This document shows, piece by piece, positions 51,130 to 61,745 of a stretch of 62,000 bases of DNA. Under the pieces are notes generated by a model, which saw nothing but the letters and a program-made list of their open reading frames with translations, had not been told where the DNA came from and did not search any database. The first letter of the stretch is position 1. Every line of letters starts with the position of its first letter. A program made the translations under genes and the position numbers. Source of the stretch: Diphasiastrum complanatum (Eukaryota; Streptophyta; Lycopodiopsida; Lycopodiales; Lycopodiaceae); NCBI GenBank assembly GCA_029204225.1, contig CM055092.1:66254923-66316922 (forward strand), written 5' to 3'.

Positions 51130-52326
51130 TCAGATATGGGCGAGCTGTGCCAATACACCAGCTCTGGGTTGTTTTTTCTGGATGGAGCTTTGACGGCCAC
51201 ACAAAACACTAGCTTTGGGTGCCTTGGAGGCTACAGAAGACTCGCCCATGCAAGCTGTGACGTTCAATATTGGAATAGCTTGCACATCACCAGGATAAGA
51301 ACCCGGTCTGTCTAAAATCTGTTGATTTTTATAACCTTCCCACTGTCTTGTCTGTTCTTTTGATCTGGGTGCATAGCTGAAGTTCGTATTTCGTTTTTGA
51401 GAGCTTTTCTTGTTAGCGAGTAGCTGGTTATTTTGCCGCATGTCAGCGATCTTCCCAGACTGCTTAATGGGATTGTCTACATCTTTTCCTTGAGTGGAAG
51501 ATGATAGGTTCGTATTAAAACTTCTTTCCATGGGGTCCTCAAAAGCAGTCTTCTTCTCGAGGGGTGTCACAGCCACCGTCCTCAAATTTCTTCCTTGGAA
51601 TTGTTTAAGTTGTGATGATTGAGCGTCCGCTGATGGTTCAGAGTTCAGCCATCTGCTGATTGAGCGTCTTGATAACGTTTCCATGTTTGTGTTTTCAGCG
51701 TGCGTGAGGCCGAGTGGAGATGAAAGAGCAGTAGCAGGAATTATCGCTGTAGAACAGCACCAGGGAGCTCTTAATGTAGCGCTTGACTGCTCAAGCAGAC
51801 GTTCTCTCGATGGACGTTGATCAGTACAGGTGTGCATCATTCTGTTGGAGCCTTGACGTTTCAACTTCAAGGAAGGGCGAATTTTGCAGTCCGAAGGGAC
51901 TGGATTATGTTGAAGGTTGCTTGTTTTGAAAGTATTGCGCTTCCCAAAAGAAAAAAAATTTCCGCCCAGATTGACATAATCAGAGAAGCCATGAGAAACA
52001 GAAGGCTTAGAGGTGAAAGAGAGAGTGCGGGTATTTGGTAAAGAGCCGAGACGATGACTACTTACTGGTGGCTTTGTAAATTGATTTTGCACCTTCGACA
52101 GAGTATGAAGAGGCATGAGTTTTCCATCAAGAAAAAGTTCATCGGCCGATACCATTGAATTGCACAAAAGTACACGGGGGTTGTTTTTGTAAGACATGCC
52201 AAACTCGAAATCTGTTGCATGCTTAGCGTCTTTCCGGCTGGCAGAAATTTCATCAATCACAAGCTCAGGAAACATAGTAGTTTCAGCTCTAACGATGTCA
52301 CCGGAAAATAAAGCTTCTGGTTTCAT
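51130..52326 (-). CDS. SADELF-motif protein, MAKR/DUF1645-like (uncertain family)
   Basis: From the first ATG at 52326 the frame codes 398 residues ending ...GVLAQLAHI. Near the start, FPELVIDEISASRKD, ATDFEFGMSY and MVSADELFLDGKLMPLHTL (about residues 20-75) resemble the FEF...SADELF.xG.(L/I).PL pattern of plant membrane-associated kinase regulators and DUF1645 proteins. The rest is Ser/Gln/Lys-rich and probably disordered, with no membrane segment. The same frame is open upstream to 52463 without ATG and contains AG acceptor-like sites (near 52438), so the true start may be in another exon to the right. It is far less AT-rich than nearby transposons and has no stops, so it looks like a host gene. 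A pseudogene or last exon cannot be excluded. Confidence 0.55.
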   Translation of the reverse strand: MKPEALFSGDIVRAETTMFPELVIDEISASRKDAKHATDFEFGMSYKNNPRVLLCNSMVSADELFLDGKLMPLHTLSKVQNQFTKPPVSSHRLGSLPNTRTLSFTSKPSVSHGFSDYVNLGGNFFSFGKRNTFKTSNLQHNPVPSDCKIRPSLKLKRQGSNRMMHTCTDQRPSRERLLEQSSATLRAPWCCSTAIIPATALSSPLGLTHAENTNMETLSRRSISRWLNSEPSADAQSSQLKQFQGRNLRTVAVTPLEKKTAFEDPMERSFNTNLSSSTQGKDVDNPIKQSGKIADMRQNNQLLANKKSSQKRNTNFSYAPRSKEQTRQWEGYKNQQILDRPGSYPGDVQAIPILNVTACMGESSVASKAPKASVLCGRQSSIQKKQPRAGVLAQLAHI

Positions 52327-52463
52327 GAATTCACAAATGCAGCGCTTTTTCGGGTCTTCAAGCTCCAAGCCACTACAATCCAAACTTTCCGAACAGCTCC
52401 TCCTAGCAGTTTCGTCATGACCTGATACGTTAAGGAGCTGAGTTACAACTACTACGAACCATT

Positions 52464-53560
52464 ACGATTGAGTTCATCTCTGTATAGGTACTATTGGCAA
52501 ATGTAGATTCCAAACATGTGATCCTATTGTACATCTTAAGCTGCAAAAGCCAATGCGTGTACGAGCTAAACAAAGATACTTGGCTTGAATCGCTTCAAGA
52601 AAAGCAAAAAGTTGCCCAGGCAACATGACACAAATAAGTGTCCAGTTTCCTGATGACCAAAAAGACCTCATGGCACTACAAAGAGACAACCACGTACATC
52701 ATTTAAGCATCTTTTCGATCTCTTGGGAAACGGAAATGCGTTGATATACAGAGTAACCCCATTTTCATTTCAATGCTATATTATCGCTCATGTACATTCA
52801 TAATGACGTTTAATCATTAGTTTGCAGCTGAGATTTTGCTGCTGACAAATTTACTCTTTGTGATTGATCAGGCATTTGAGCCAAACACCTATACGGGATA
52901 TTTTTCATTCGCATTTTTGGAAAACTCTTAACCTAGTCTAGTTTGGACAACATTTGCAAGCACGATCTGTCTTAATTTGTACACAACCAACAGGTAAATT
53001 ATAGAACACAACAATAATCGAAACTTCAAATAAACTTTACCTTCCATAACACCTGATTCTAATGCACGATCCTTGACGGCTTCAAGAGAGATATTCGATA
53101 AGAGCAATACAACCCATGATGTTTCCTAAGTAGCGTTCACAAATGGCGTTGCATAGACACATATTGATCAGGTAATTGCGATCTGAATCTTCTGCGATAA
53201 GATCCACATTTTCCCATGCACCTCTTTGCCAGAGAAGATGTTGTGGATCAGGGCGCCATGGAGGACATGAAAATCTGCAAAAGCAAAATGTCTCCGATCT
53301 ATTACGATCGATCTCTCCGGAGTCTCCCAGCATCCACACATAATAAGCGTAACATTGTGTATTAATTGGATGAAGAGCGACAATACTTGAAAGTTGCTTC
53401 TAGATCAGGAGAAATAGAGAGATTGTAGAATATATTTAACATGGAGAGGCACCTGGGGCTGGTGGCGACATCGTCATCATATTTGAATGGCCATTGGCCA
53501 GTTTTATAACGCACGCCGTCCCTCTCAATGTGATCATTCCACGGTGCTTTCACGGTGCTT
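52464..53560 (-). promoter_or_regulatory. upstream region or further exons of the SADELF gene
   Basis: Open minus-strand frames (53339-53082 and 53383-53168) overlap in two frames and have no homology I can name. A Cys-rich stretch (FCFCRFSCPPWRPDP) is probably chance. An upstream exon may be hidden here. Confidence 0.3.

Positions 53561-53598
<38 letters not shown>
53540..53598 (+). repeat. (TG)18 microsatellite with 11-bp duplicate
   Basis: CACGGTGCTTT is doubled at 53540-53561, followed by (TG)18 at 53563-53598 and CGCGCG. It is likely to be polymorphic. Confidence 0.95.
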
Positions 53599-53605
<7 letters not shown>

Positions 53606-54699
53606 TGGGGGGTGGCCTTGCCTAGGGCATTCCTTGCTGGGAACTAGGATCATTTAGAATGAAAAATCTAGTTATTTGAATTGGGAAATTGTTTTGATGT
53701 TTTACTCACCTTTGCACTTTAGACTTGGATAAAAGGTACTCCACAATTACGCCTCGTTATTTTGAACTAGGCCAATAACGTAATTAATAATTTTGTGAGG
53801 GCTAGATGCTCTAATTAATGTTAAATTGTTAAAGTTATCTATCTTGAGATTTTGGGGGTCCTCTTTCAAAACCACTCATTGTACACTTGTAAATAAGTGA
53901 TTAGGCCAATTTTGGAAGTGGATTAGCTCGTGGTAGTATAGGCTAGTGACACTTGGCTTGATGCTAGTAGATTAGTGACATAGCACCTCTTGTTTTCATT
54001 TGTCAATTTGGGCCAATCATTGTAAGCGGTGGCATCTAGGAGGTCCAATCATTGTAAGAGGTGGAGTTTTAGAGGTCCAATCATTTTGCTTCATTTCTAT
54101 GCTCCTGGATCTCGAACTACTACTAGTGAGAGGGAGGGAGAATCCATACTTAGTTTTTTGTAGCAAGATCTTGATGTCGCAAGCTCCAACACTTAGTTTT
54201 TTGATGACATTCTCTCTCTACTCGAGAGCAAGCCAAATCTATACTTAATTTTTTTCATGGAAAGTGTACTTTCATTATGTGTGATGAATGTTTGATGATT
54301 GATGCATGTACAAGTGCTCTTGCCTTAGTTTTTGAGCTAGTATGCTTGTATCTCAATATAGATTGATCTATGTGCAATCACACACATCTTAGGAGATCAT
54401 TCACATGATTTGAGAATTCCTCACACGTGTGAAAAGAGTTAAAATAGCAATGATCGACTTATACAGTGCTTTCTTATTTCGACGACACCACGTGTGCTTA
54501 GTTCTAGAATTACCGAGCCGTCTTTCTTTTACGAGCCCTTTGAGTGCTTTTAAGCAACTCTATCTTTGTACTTACTGATTAGTTGAATATACAGTTTGTG
54601 GAGAGAAATTATGTTGTCTTGTCTTGTTGCACTTGACGGTGTGCTGTGGTGATTGATCCGGTCGGGTGTTTAAACTATTTTCTGAACTAAAAGTACACA

Positions 54700-54712
54700 T
54701 GGTATCGGAGCC
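54700..54712 (+). promoter_or_regulatory. primer binding site, initiator tRNA-Met type
   Basis: TGGTATCGGAGCC, one base from the usual site, directly after ...CACA. Confidence 0.85.
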
Positions 54713-54989
54713 TACCTAAGATTGATTTGCATCTATCAAGTGTAAACTGATTTTGGCTTGAAATCAAGTTTTGGAGGGTGTAGTTGCACCTCGATTTCTG
54801 TGATAGTGATTTTTGGATCAAGAGGGGTCTAAAATATATTGATTGGATCCATACTGGTACTGTACGGAATTCAATGCTCAGACATGTGTGAGATCAGTCC
54901 ACTTTGAGTTTGTGGTGCATCTCCAAGGTTGATCCAAATTTGGAGTGTGATAGCTTGCTAGAAAGCTAGTGAAGTCTAGTTAAAGGGCA

Positions 54990-55560
54990 AGAATGGCCCT
55001 TCACAACATTAAGATGAATGTCTCAAATGAAGTTTTGAGAGAGATTAGTGGTTGCACCTCGGACAAGGAGGATTGGGACACTCTCAAATCCATCTATGAA
55101 GCAAGAATACTTCTAGACTACTCACTCTTAGGAACCAAATTTTTCAAAGTTGTCAAAAGAGTGATGAGAGTGCTTTTAATTCTGTCATGAGAGTTAAGGA
55201 TCTTCATAGAGTGCTTGCATGCATAGGTGATCATGTCAACCAAAGTGAATTAGTTCAAGTCATCCTCAATGGATTGAAATATGAGTTTGAGAATATTGTC
55301 CAATCCTATGAAATCAAGGAGGAGCTTCCAAGATTGGAGGCACTTCAAGGAGTCCTTATTTCTGAAGAATGTAGGCCCAGAGAACAACCTCATGAGATTC
55401 AACAAGCTTTCATTGAAGGATGGTGGAGAAGACAAAGCTCTATTAACCAAGGACAAGCCAAAGGGGAGGAGCAAAGGACAACAACAACATTTCAAGATGG
55501 ACAAGGACAAAAACAAAGCCATGGATGGAGATGAAGACTATAAAGATCTCCAAGTGAAGA
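54990..55560 (+). pseudogene. Copia gag (frameshifts)
   Basis: The 5' part is missing. ALHNIKMNVSNEVLREISG and DWDTLKSIYEAR run to a frameshift near 55110. [40 protein letters not shown] and EIKEELPRLEALQGVL run to about 55375. A further shift leads to a Lys/Gln-rich linker (KDKPKGRSKGQQQHFKMDKD). Confidence 0.85.
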
Positions 55561-55564
55561 TCTA

Positions 55565-55935
55565 CCTAGATCCTGTTGCATGCAACCAAAAGAACACCTA
55601 TGGAGCCAAGCCACCCAACCAACAAGAAACTAATAGTCAAATCCCTAACCGCTTCACCCCCAAGCCATGGTGACTGAATGTGTGAGTTCCAATAGGTTAT
55701 ATAATCTCCAAAAGGTAGAGAATACTCCTCTCTAGGATAAGCATTTGATCTCCTATTTTGCACAAAGGCTATCAATCACCATGCAAAAGCTCCATAAGTC
55801 CAATTTAGAGCACATGGGCCCTCACAATGTTATTAATTACATTTATGGCCTAGTCCGAATGACGTGGCATAACCAATAATCTCGTACACTAGAGTACCGG
55901 ATATCCAAGACTAGGATTATGCTGAATCCTATATA
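55565..55935. other. foreign 370-bp piece inside Copia gag
   Basis: It lies between the gag linker (MDGDEDYKD) and the knuckle-protease block (MDEKKKMIKCFFC) and has no Copia homology. It could be read as TGTTGCATG...TATACA (TG...CA) but the flanks give no 5-bp duplication. Confidence 0.5.
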
Positions 55936-55939
55936 CAGG

Positions 55940-56545
55940 ACATGGACGAGAAGAAAAAGATGATCAAGTGCTTCTTTTGTGGCAAGAAAGGACACTATAC
56001 CTCTAATTGCTTCAAATTCAAGCAAGCTAACCTCAGTAATGAGAAAGAGAGTGATGCTAATGAGAGTGATAGGGAGGATTCACTAATGATGTCTAGTTTT
56101 TTTTCCTCTTCCTTCAAGAATGATAATTTGTGCTGGATTGATAGTGGGGCTAGTTTCCATATGTCTAGTTCCAAGAGTCTTTTTTCTAGTCTCAAGGCTT
56201 ATGATGGAGTAAAAAATTCTATCTATACTGCAAATGATTTTGAGTGTACTTTTGAAGGAATATGAAATATCCCATTAGATGTAGCATCATTAAAAAGTTT
56301 TTTCTCTCAAAGATGTGCTTTATGTGCCAAAACTAACAAAGAATCTCATTAGTGTTGGTCAATTATTTGACAATGGTCTTGATGTCAAGTTTGATGTGAA
56401 TACATGTATCATCAAGAGTGAGGATGAGGTGATAGATAGAGGATCTAGATTTGGTTGACTCTACAAAACTAGATTCCAGTGAGAGTGCTAACATTTGTGA
56501 TGTTGCCTACAAGACCAAGATCTCTCAAGAAGATTTGTCGATGTT
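55940..56545 (+). pseudogene. Copia zinc knuckle, protease and gag-pre-integrase
   Basis: [19 protein letters not shown] (knuckle), an acidic linker, then LCWIDSGASFHMSSS (protease with D-S-G-A intact) and NDFECTFEGI up to a stop at 56263. NLISVGQLFDNGLDVKFDVN-like sequence (about 56340-56400) continues in a shifted frame. Confidence 0.85.
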
Positions 56546-57200
56546 TGTAGGACACCTACTTTATTTGTTTATAATGATTTATCAGATGTTATTCTTTTAC
56601 GGGGGATAAAGGTTGGGATAGTAAGACAAACAAAGACATAGATAGCACAAGTAAAAGATCTTCTATTACCTTCCATTATCGTATTGAGAGACAGTTCTCA
56701 GTCTTACATATAGCTACCGTCTATGGAAAAGATAAATGAGACTTGGATGCCACTAGATCAAGACCTTGAAATGGATGGTCACAAAAATTGAAAACAAGTG
56801 AACATTATATACAATGAATAGGTTCTAACTATGATTGAAGTGGAAGAACATTTGAGCCTACTTTATACCAAAACTGAGCTTGTCTTAATGCACAATGATC
56901 TTCTACTTGATCATTTCATATTCAACATAAATAAATAAAAGCTAGTAAAAATTCAATGCTTATCTTTTTTTACTCATGGTTGTTGGTCTTAAAAAAAAAG
57001 TCTATGCAATGAATATGTACACTAGCACATTGGTTTTCATACAGATACAAAAAGACAAAAGCTGATAACAAATTGTAAGGATCTTCTTTCAACAATCAAC
57101 ACTGTAGAAAACAATAAATTTCTTGAAATCATTGTATGTACTTTTGACTTTATTTCAATTAAAAAATATCCCAAATTTGGACTTTAATACAACTAGACAG
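56546..57200. other. AT-rich sequence without recognisable gene
   Basis: No family motif found; stops in all frames. Confidence 0.4.
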
Positions 57201-57221
57201 CTGGTTTTTATTTGGCATATA

Positions 57222-58830
57222 TCAATCTATACTTGTCTCTCTATATATTTGGGGCATTTTCAAAATCCCTTTCTTTATTGATTGTAAAGCTTCACTAACA
57301 TTTGAAGGATCTTCAAAAGATGTGATGAAGGCATAAGAAGAAGTACTTCCCTCAGCTTGCTTACCCTTGTCCTTGTATGTGAGTCTTAATGGCTCCATCC
57401 TTGACCTTGTGGATCTTCTTGGTGTGCTTGGTGTTCTTGGTTCTAGCTCCTCCTCATGATCAAGCTCCTCCTTGATCTTGGATACCTCTCTTCCAATAGA
57501 GTGGTTTGATGAATCATCTTCAAGCTTATGCATCCTAGTCTCATCAAAAATGATATCTCTAGAAATGACAACCTTTCGAGAAGAGGGAATGTAGGTTCTG
57601 TAACCTTTGCTTGCATTGCCATAACCTACCATGATCCCCTTCATGGATGATGGATCCTCCTTGGTTCTTTTGTCCAAAGGGACATGTACATAGCAAGCAT
57701 CCAAACACCTTCAAGCTTTTGAGATTAGGCTTTTCTCCATACAATAACTCATAAGATGTTTTACCATTTATAGAGCTACATGGAACTATGACTACATAAG
57801 AAGTTAGCACACGTGAGAGCTTCTTCCCAAAAAGACTTAGGTAGGCATGCATCTAACCTTAGAGCTTTAGAACACTCACATAGTGTCCTATTTTTCCTCT
57901 CGGCCTCCCCATTTAGTTGAGGAGTGTAGGGGCAAGATAACTCCTTTTTTGGTCCCTTCTTGATCACAAAAGTCTTTGAATTCATTGGAGATATATTCTT
58001 CTCCATTATCACTTTTAAAGAACTTGATCTTGTGATTATGATGCATCTCAACAAAAGTCTTGAACTTTACAAGACTCTCAAAAACATGTGCTTTAGAGGA
58101 AAGTAGATATACCCATCCATATCTTGAGTAGTCATCTATAAAGGTGACAAACATTGTAGCTCCACCATTGCCCTTTGTGCTAGCAAAATGCACATCCGAG
58201 TGGATCAACTCGAGGATGACTTGTCTTTGTGATTGAGCTTGAAAAAGGTAACTTGTGTGCTTCACATACCCTTTCCTCCTTTTCCAAAGATCTTGGAAGG
58301 CCGAGAGCAAGCTCCTCCTTGCACATAGCTTCCATGGACTTGGTGTTGATGTGACCAAGCCTCTTGTGCCACAAGTCAAATGTGGTCATCTTGGTCTCCT
58401 CGGCTACCATCACAACTTGGTTAAGATTTACAAAAGCATCATGCTTAAATAACCTCCCAAACCTTGTTCCCCTTGTTATGATCATCTCACTTTTCTTGAT
58501 GTTGCATACATTAGTAGAGAACTCCACAATGAAACCATGATTTAAAAGTTGGCCAACCCTAAGCAAATTCTTAGTGATGCTAGGAATGAAGAGAACACCA
58601 TCTATCTTAGTCTTCTTGGAGGATCCTAAGCATAAGGGAATGGATCCCACATGTTCAACTTTGCATTCATGATCATTTTCTGTAAAAATGGACTTTATAG
58701 GTCCTACATAAGGTGTGAATTGAGAAAAATACTCCCTTTTACCCGACATGTGGGAGCTAGCCCCACTATCTATCCACCAGGGATCTTCACCTTTGAAATT
58801 TGATGATGAAAAGGTTGACATCATCAACAA
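57222..58830 (-). pseudogene. Copia protease, integrase and linker (frameshifts)
   Basis: [18 protein letters not shown] (protease, D-S-G-A kept), NHGFIVEFSTNVCNIKKS, LWHKRLGHINTKSMEAMC (gag-pre-integrase), a frame change near 58200, LELIHSDVHFASTKGNGGAT (first Asp), FIDDYSRYGWVYLLSSK, FKSDNGEEYISNEF (second Asp), a frame change near 57970, NGEAERKNRTLCECSKAL (Glu), GKTSYELLYGEKPNLKSLK, VPLDKRTKEDPSSMKGIMVG and the linker EPRTPSTPRRSTRSRMEPLR. Three frame changes disable it. Confidence 0.9.
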
Positions 58831-59507
58831 GATCTAAGTTTATCTTGAGCTTTTGATCTATCTTCTAGATCCAAACTAGATCCATATTTACTATAGATTT
58901 GATCAAAACTAGTCTATTTCTTGATCTCGACTTCACAAGAAGGGTGAATCCACCTATACTGAACCAAAAGCACTTTATAGCACACAAATGTCTTACAAAT
59001 AAAGCCTCTTAAATTCAGGTTGAATCACATTGACATATTCACTCACAAACCTATCCAAAACCGAGTAGAATAGAAACACAATTTTCACTAGTTTTGCATT
59101 TCTAGATGAAAAAATCATCAAAACACTTGATCTGAACCTTAAAGGTGTATTTTAGGACCTTAAGAAGCCTAATAACAACCTAATTCAGCTCTCAAATGAC
59201 TGATCCAAACTTCTAAAAAGTGGTGGCATTCAAATCCTTATGAAAATCTCTATTAGGAGACATGTACTCCAAGATTCAACTCATAAGAACTTTCTAATTT
59301 GGTTTGGTTGAATGGAAATGATTCAATCTCGGTTCTTGCAGCTATAACTTAGCAAAACAAGTTCCCTTTGATCTATTATCACTCAAATAAAACCAAATTT
59401 GAAGGTACAATCACTAGATTAGTAGCTAGTAGCAAGGGCAAAGCCAATACTACTCAAATCTAGGATCTAAGCTTGAGAAAATAAAATCTAAAGCTCACTT
59501 TTGATTA
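58831..59507 (-). other. Copia untranslated leader
   Basis: Lies between primer site and protease; length like the leader at 11509-12253. Stops in all frames. Confidence 0.6.
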
Positions 59508-59520
59508 GGCTCTGATACCA
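59508..59520 (-). promoter_or_regulatory. primer binding site, initiator tRNA-Met
   Basis: The minus strand reads TGGTATCAGAGCC, an exact match, preceded by ...TTTTGTCA as LTR end. Confidence 0.9.
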
Positions 59521-59615
59521 TGACAAAATTTTTATAGCAAAATGAATCCCAATCAATCCTAAAAGTGATGGAGGATGCACAAATCAAAAATCTAGATCCA
59601 AACTATGAGCTAGAA
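59521..59615 (-). repeat. 3' end of a Copia LTR (truncated)
   Basis: About 95 bases right of the primer site, ending (minus) ...TTTTGTCA. It is cut by the neighbouring Copia fragment. Confidence 0.5.
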
Positions 59616-60440
59616 CTATTTGATATAAAGAATAGTGTCCACATTGGATGCTTCACTATTTCTTACATCAATTTTACATATCAAGATGTAACTAGAACAT
59701 GAAGAACCAAATAGAATGTAAATGCAATGAATCCTCCATCCAACTTTGAACAAAACTTTTTTTCCAGATCCATTAGTTGCATGCATTCCATGAAAACCAT
59801 CATCCAGTTGCATAACATCATCTACACAAGAAGATTCACCAAAATATGTGAGAAATGCAAAATGAGTAACTTCCACTTGCTTACCATTCTCATCATATGT
59901 GAGTCTCAAAGGTTGTTGGCTCTATCTTGATGTCCTCCTTGGCTTTTGATTTGAAGTAGGCTCTTCAACATCAATATCCAATATCATCAACAATGTCATC
60001 ATCAAGAATGTTAGATCCAACATCCACACCACCACTTGACGACACTTTTGGAAAGGTTCCCTCATAAAAAATGACATCTCTTCCAATGACCACTTTCTTA
60101 GTTGAAGGAAAAAAAACTTTGTAAGCCTTGCTCACCTCACTATAACCAACAAAAATACTTTTTCTTGAATATGGATCCTCCTTTGTCCTATCATCAAGAG
60201 TGATGTTGGTATAGATCCAAAAGTTTTGAAAAACTTGACACTTGGCCTTCTACCAAAAAAAATCTCAAAAGGGGTTTTTCCATCCAATACCACAGTCAGC
60301 CATCTATTGCATAGAATATTAGCACACAAGAAAGCTTGGTCCCAAAAGGATTTAGGAAGATTTGCACCTAACCTCATGGCTTTGGCACCTTCACATAAGA
60401 TTCTATTATTCCTCTCGGCCACTCTGTTTTTTGTGGTGTC
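59616..60440 (-). pseudogene. Copia integrase end and linker fragment
   Basis: The minus strand codes NRVAERNNRILCEGAKAMRL (Glu region), LPKSFWDQAFLCANILCNRW, GKTPFEIFFGRRPSVKFF, then in shifted frames VSKAYKVFFPSTKKVVIG-like sequence (about 60130-60080) and LRLTYDENGKQVEVTHFAF (59905-59850). It ends in a short sequence shared with 61185-61232. It is cut on the right by the LTR at 60441. Confidence 0.8.
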
Positions 60441-61057
60441 TGTGAAAAAATAAAGATCCAAAACACATTAGTGGATCAATGGTCTTTGGCCAATTTGGTT
60501 GCACATCTAGAAATAGCTAGAAGATAGAAATCACTACTTTATGCATGCTAGAACTTAGAAATGCATAAATATTTGATCATAAACACTTAGATATGACTTA
60601 GTACTATCCCTGTGCATAGTACTTCACACGTTTGAAAGCTATCAATGATAAAATCAACTTTGTACACATAAAAAACCAAGATATCAAGAGAGATACACAT
60701 GAGATGGACATAGAATCAAAAGAGAAAAGTTCTCCACATAAAATGAGAATATAGTTATTACAGCTATTCATATCAGCCATAGTGTCACTTGGCCACTTGC
60801 CCTAAACTTGTCCTAAAATAGCAACTTCTAGGTACTTCACTAAAAACCTAAAAATAAGTGACTAGTTTCAATGTATCTCAACCAACCAATAGTAGTAGCT
60901 CTAAATCCGACCTTATCCACTTATATACTTGTTAAAAATAGTAATAAAACTATTTTTAGGCCTTATTGACATTAAGAAATGTATCTTAAAGTTGAAATTT
61001 CACTTTGGCCTCCAAATTGCCAAATTAACTCAACTAAACTAGTTGACATTTTTCACA
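60441..61057 (-). repeat. Copia LTR (617 bp), family of 8652-9209
   Basis: On the minus strand it starts TGTGAAAAATGTCAACTAG at 61057 and ends ...TTTTTTCACA at 60441. A polypurine tract (GAAGAGGGAG) precedes the start. On its left it abuts Copia integrase with no primer site and no 5-bp duplication, so it is a 3' LTR or a recombination product. Confidence 0.75.
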
Positions 61058-61240
61058 CTCCCTCTTCAACTAGTTTTAGCATAGATTTAACCACAATACT
61101 TTGATCCATCTTAAGAATGATCTCCATCCTAAGTATAGACGTCCTTTCTATGGTTTTATAGTAACTTTTAGAATGGATATAAATAATAATGTCCAAATTG
61201 GATGCTTCACTATTTCTTACATCAATTTTTCTAGATATAT
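61058..61240 (-). other. 3' internal end of the Copia and shared short repeat
   Basis: The PPT-side sequence matches 19848-19885 for about 35 bases. 61185-61232 repeats 59640-59690 (core TTGGATGCTTCACTATTTC). Confidence 0.5.
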
Positions 61241-61284
61241 CAGAGGGAAGAGGAGCAACAAACATAGATGAGGGAGCAAAAGAC

Positions 61285-61400
61285 AAGGAGGAGGGCGTTG
61301 CCACACAGACAAACAATGCTGCCTGCGTGGCAGGCAACGTTGCCACCTTAGGTGGCAGCTTTGCTGATGTGGTAGGCAACGATGCCACATCAGCAACAGG
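61285..61400. repeat. GC-rich island of short inverted repeats
   Basis: GTTGCCAC, GTGGCAGGCAAC, GTTGCCACCTTAGGTGGC and GGTAGGCAACGATGCC follow one another, allowing several overlapping hairpins. It sits in AT-rich sequence. Confidence 0.7.
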
Positions 61401-61555
61401 AGTGGGGGAGATCCGAGCAAGGATGGGGATTACGGCAAGGCATGATGCGTGAGAGAGGAGTAATGAGCATCCTAAAAAACCTGTTAATACATATCCTTAA
61501 ATAGACACAAAAAAAAGAGAAGGCTCGAAAAATTTGTATAGCAGAAACTTGACTC

Positions 61556-61745
61556 GTATTTTTTTTAGAATTTTTCGATACCATATCGACTCGAAAATCC
61601 GAGAATTTTCGATATCCAAAAGCTAGAATCTTTTGATGCTGTATCAACTTGAAAAAGCTGATATTTTTTCGATACCCAAAAATCAGAATTTTCCCATATG
61701 GGATTGACTCGGAAAATCCGTAATTTTCCGAGTCATTGTATATTC
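61556..61745. repeat. three degenerate tandem units of about 59 bp
   Basis: Each unit has the order GAATTTT.(G/C)ATA, a GACTCG/AACTTG-like centre and AAAATCCG or a variant. The core TTTTCGATA recurs. Parts are self-complementary (AAAATCCG...CGGAAAATC). Confidence 0.7.

Larger units (their letters stand above)
54250..56545 (+). mobile_element. Copia element, 5' part (LTR, gag, protease)
   Basis: The LTR ends at 54699 (...AGTACACA). A primer site, a leader, gag (54990-55560), a 370-bp foreign piece, zinc knuckle plus protease (55940-56265) and a decayed gag-pre-integrase to about 56545 follow. Integrase, RT and RNase H are absent. Leader words are shared with the element at 11076. The left LTR end is not fixed. 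Confidence 0.8.
57222..59520 (-). mobile_element. Copia element lacking gag and RT
   Basis: The minus-strand order is primer site (59508-59520), leader (58831-59507), protease, gag-pre-integrase, integrase and linker. The protease begins where gag should, so gag and knuckle are deleted. Left of 57222 RT is missing. Confidence 0.8.

Noticed and set aside
53082-53383. Cys-rich minus-strand frames as a small secreted peptide gene
   Set aside because: Two overlapping frames, no signal peptide and no regular cysteine spacing.
60441-61057. Solo LTR inserted into Copia integrase
   Set aside because: No 5-bp target duplication, and internal 3' sequence continues beyond its right end.
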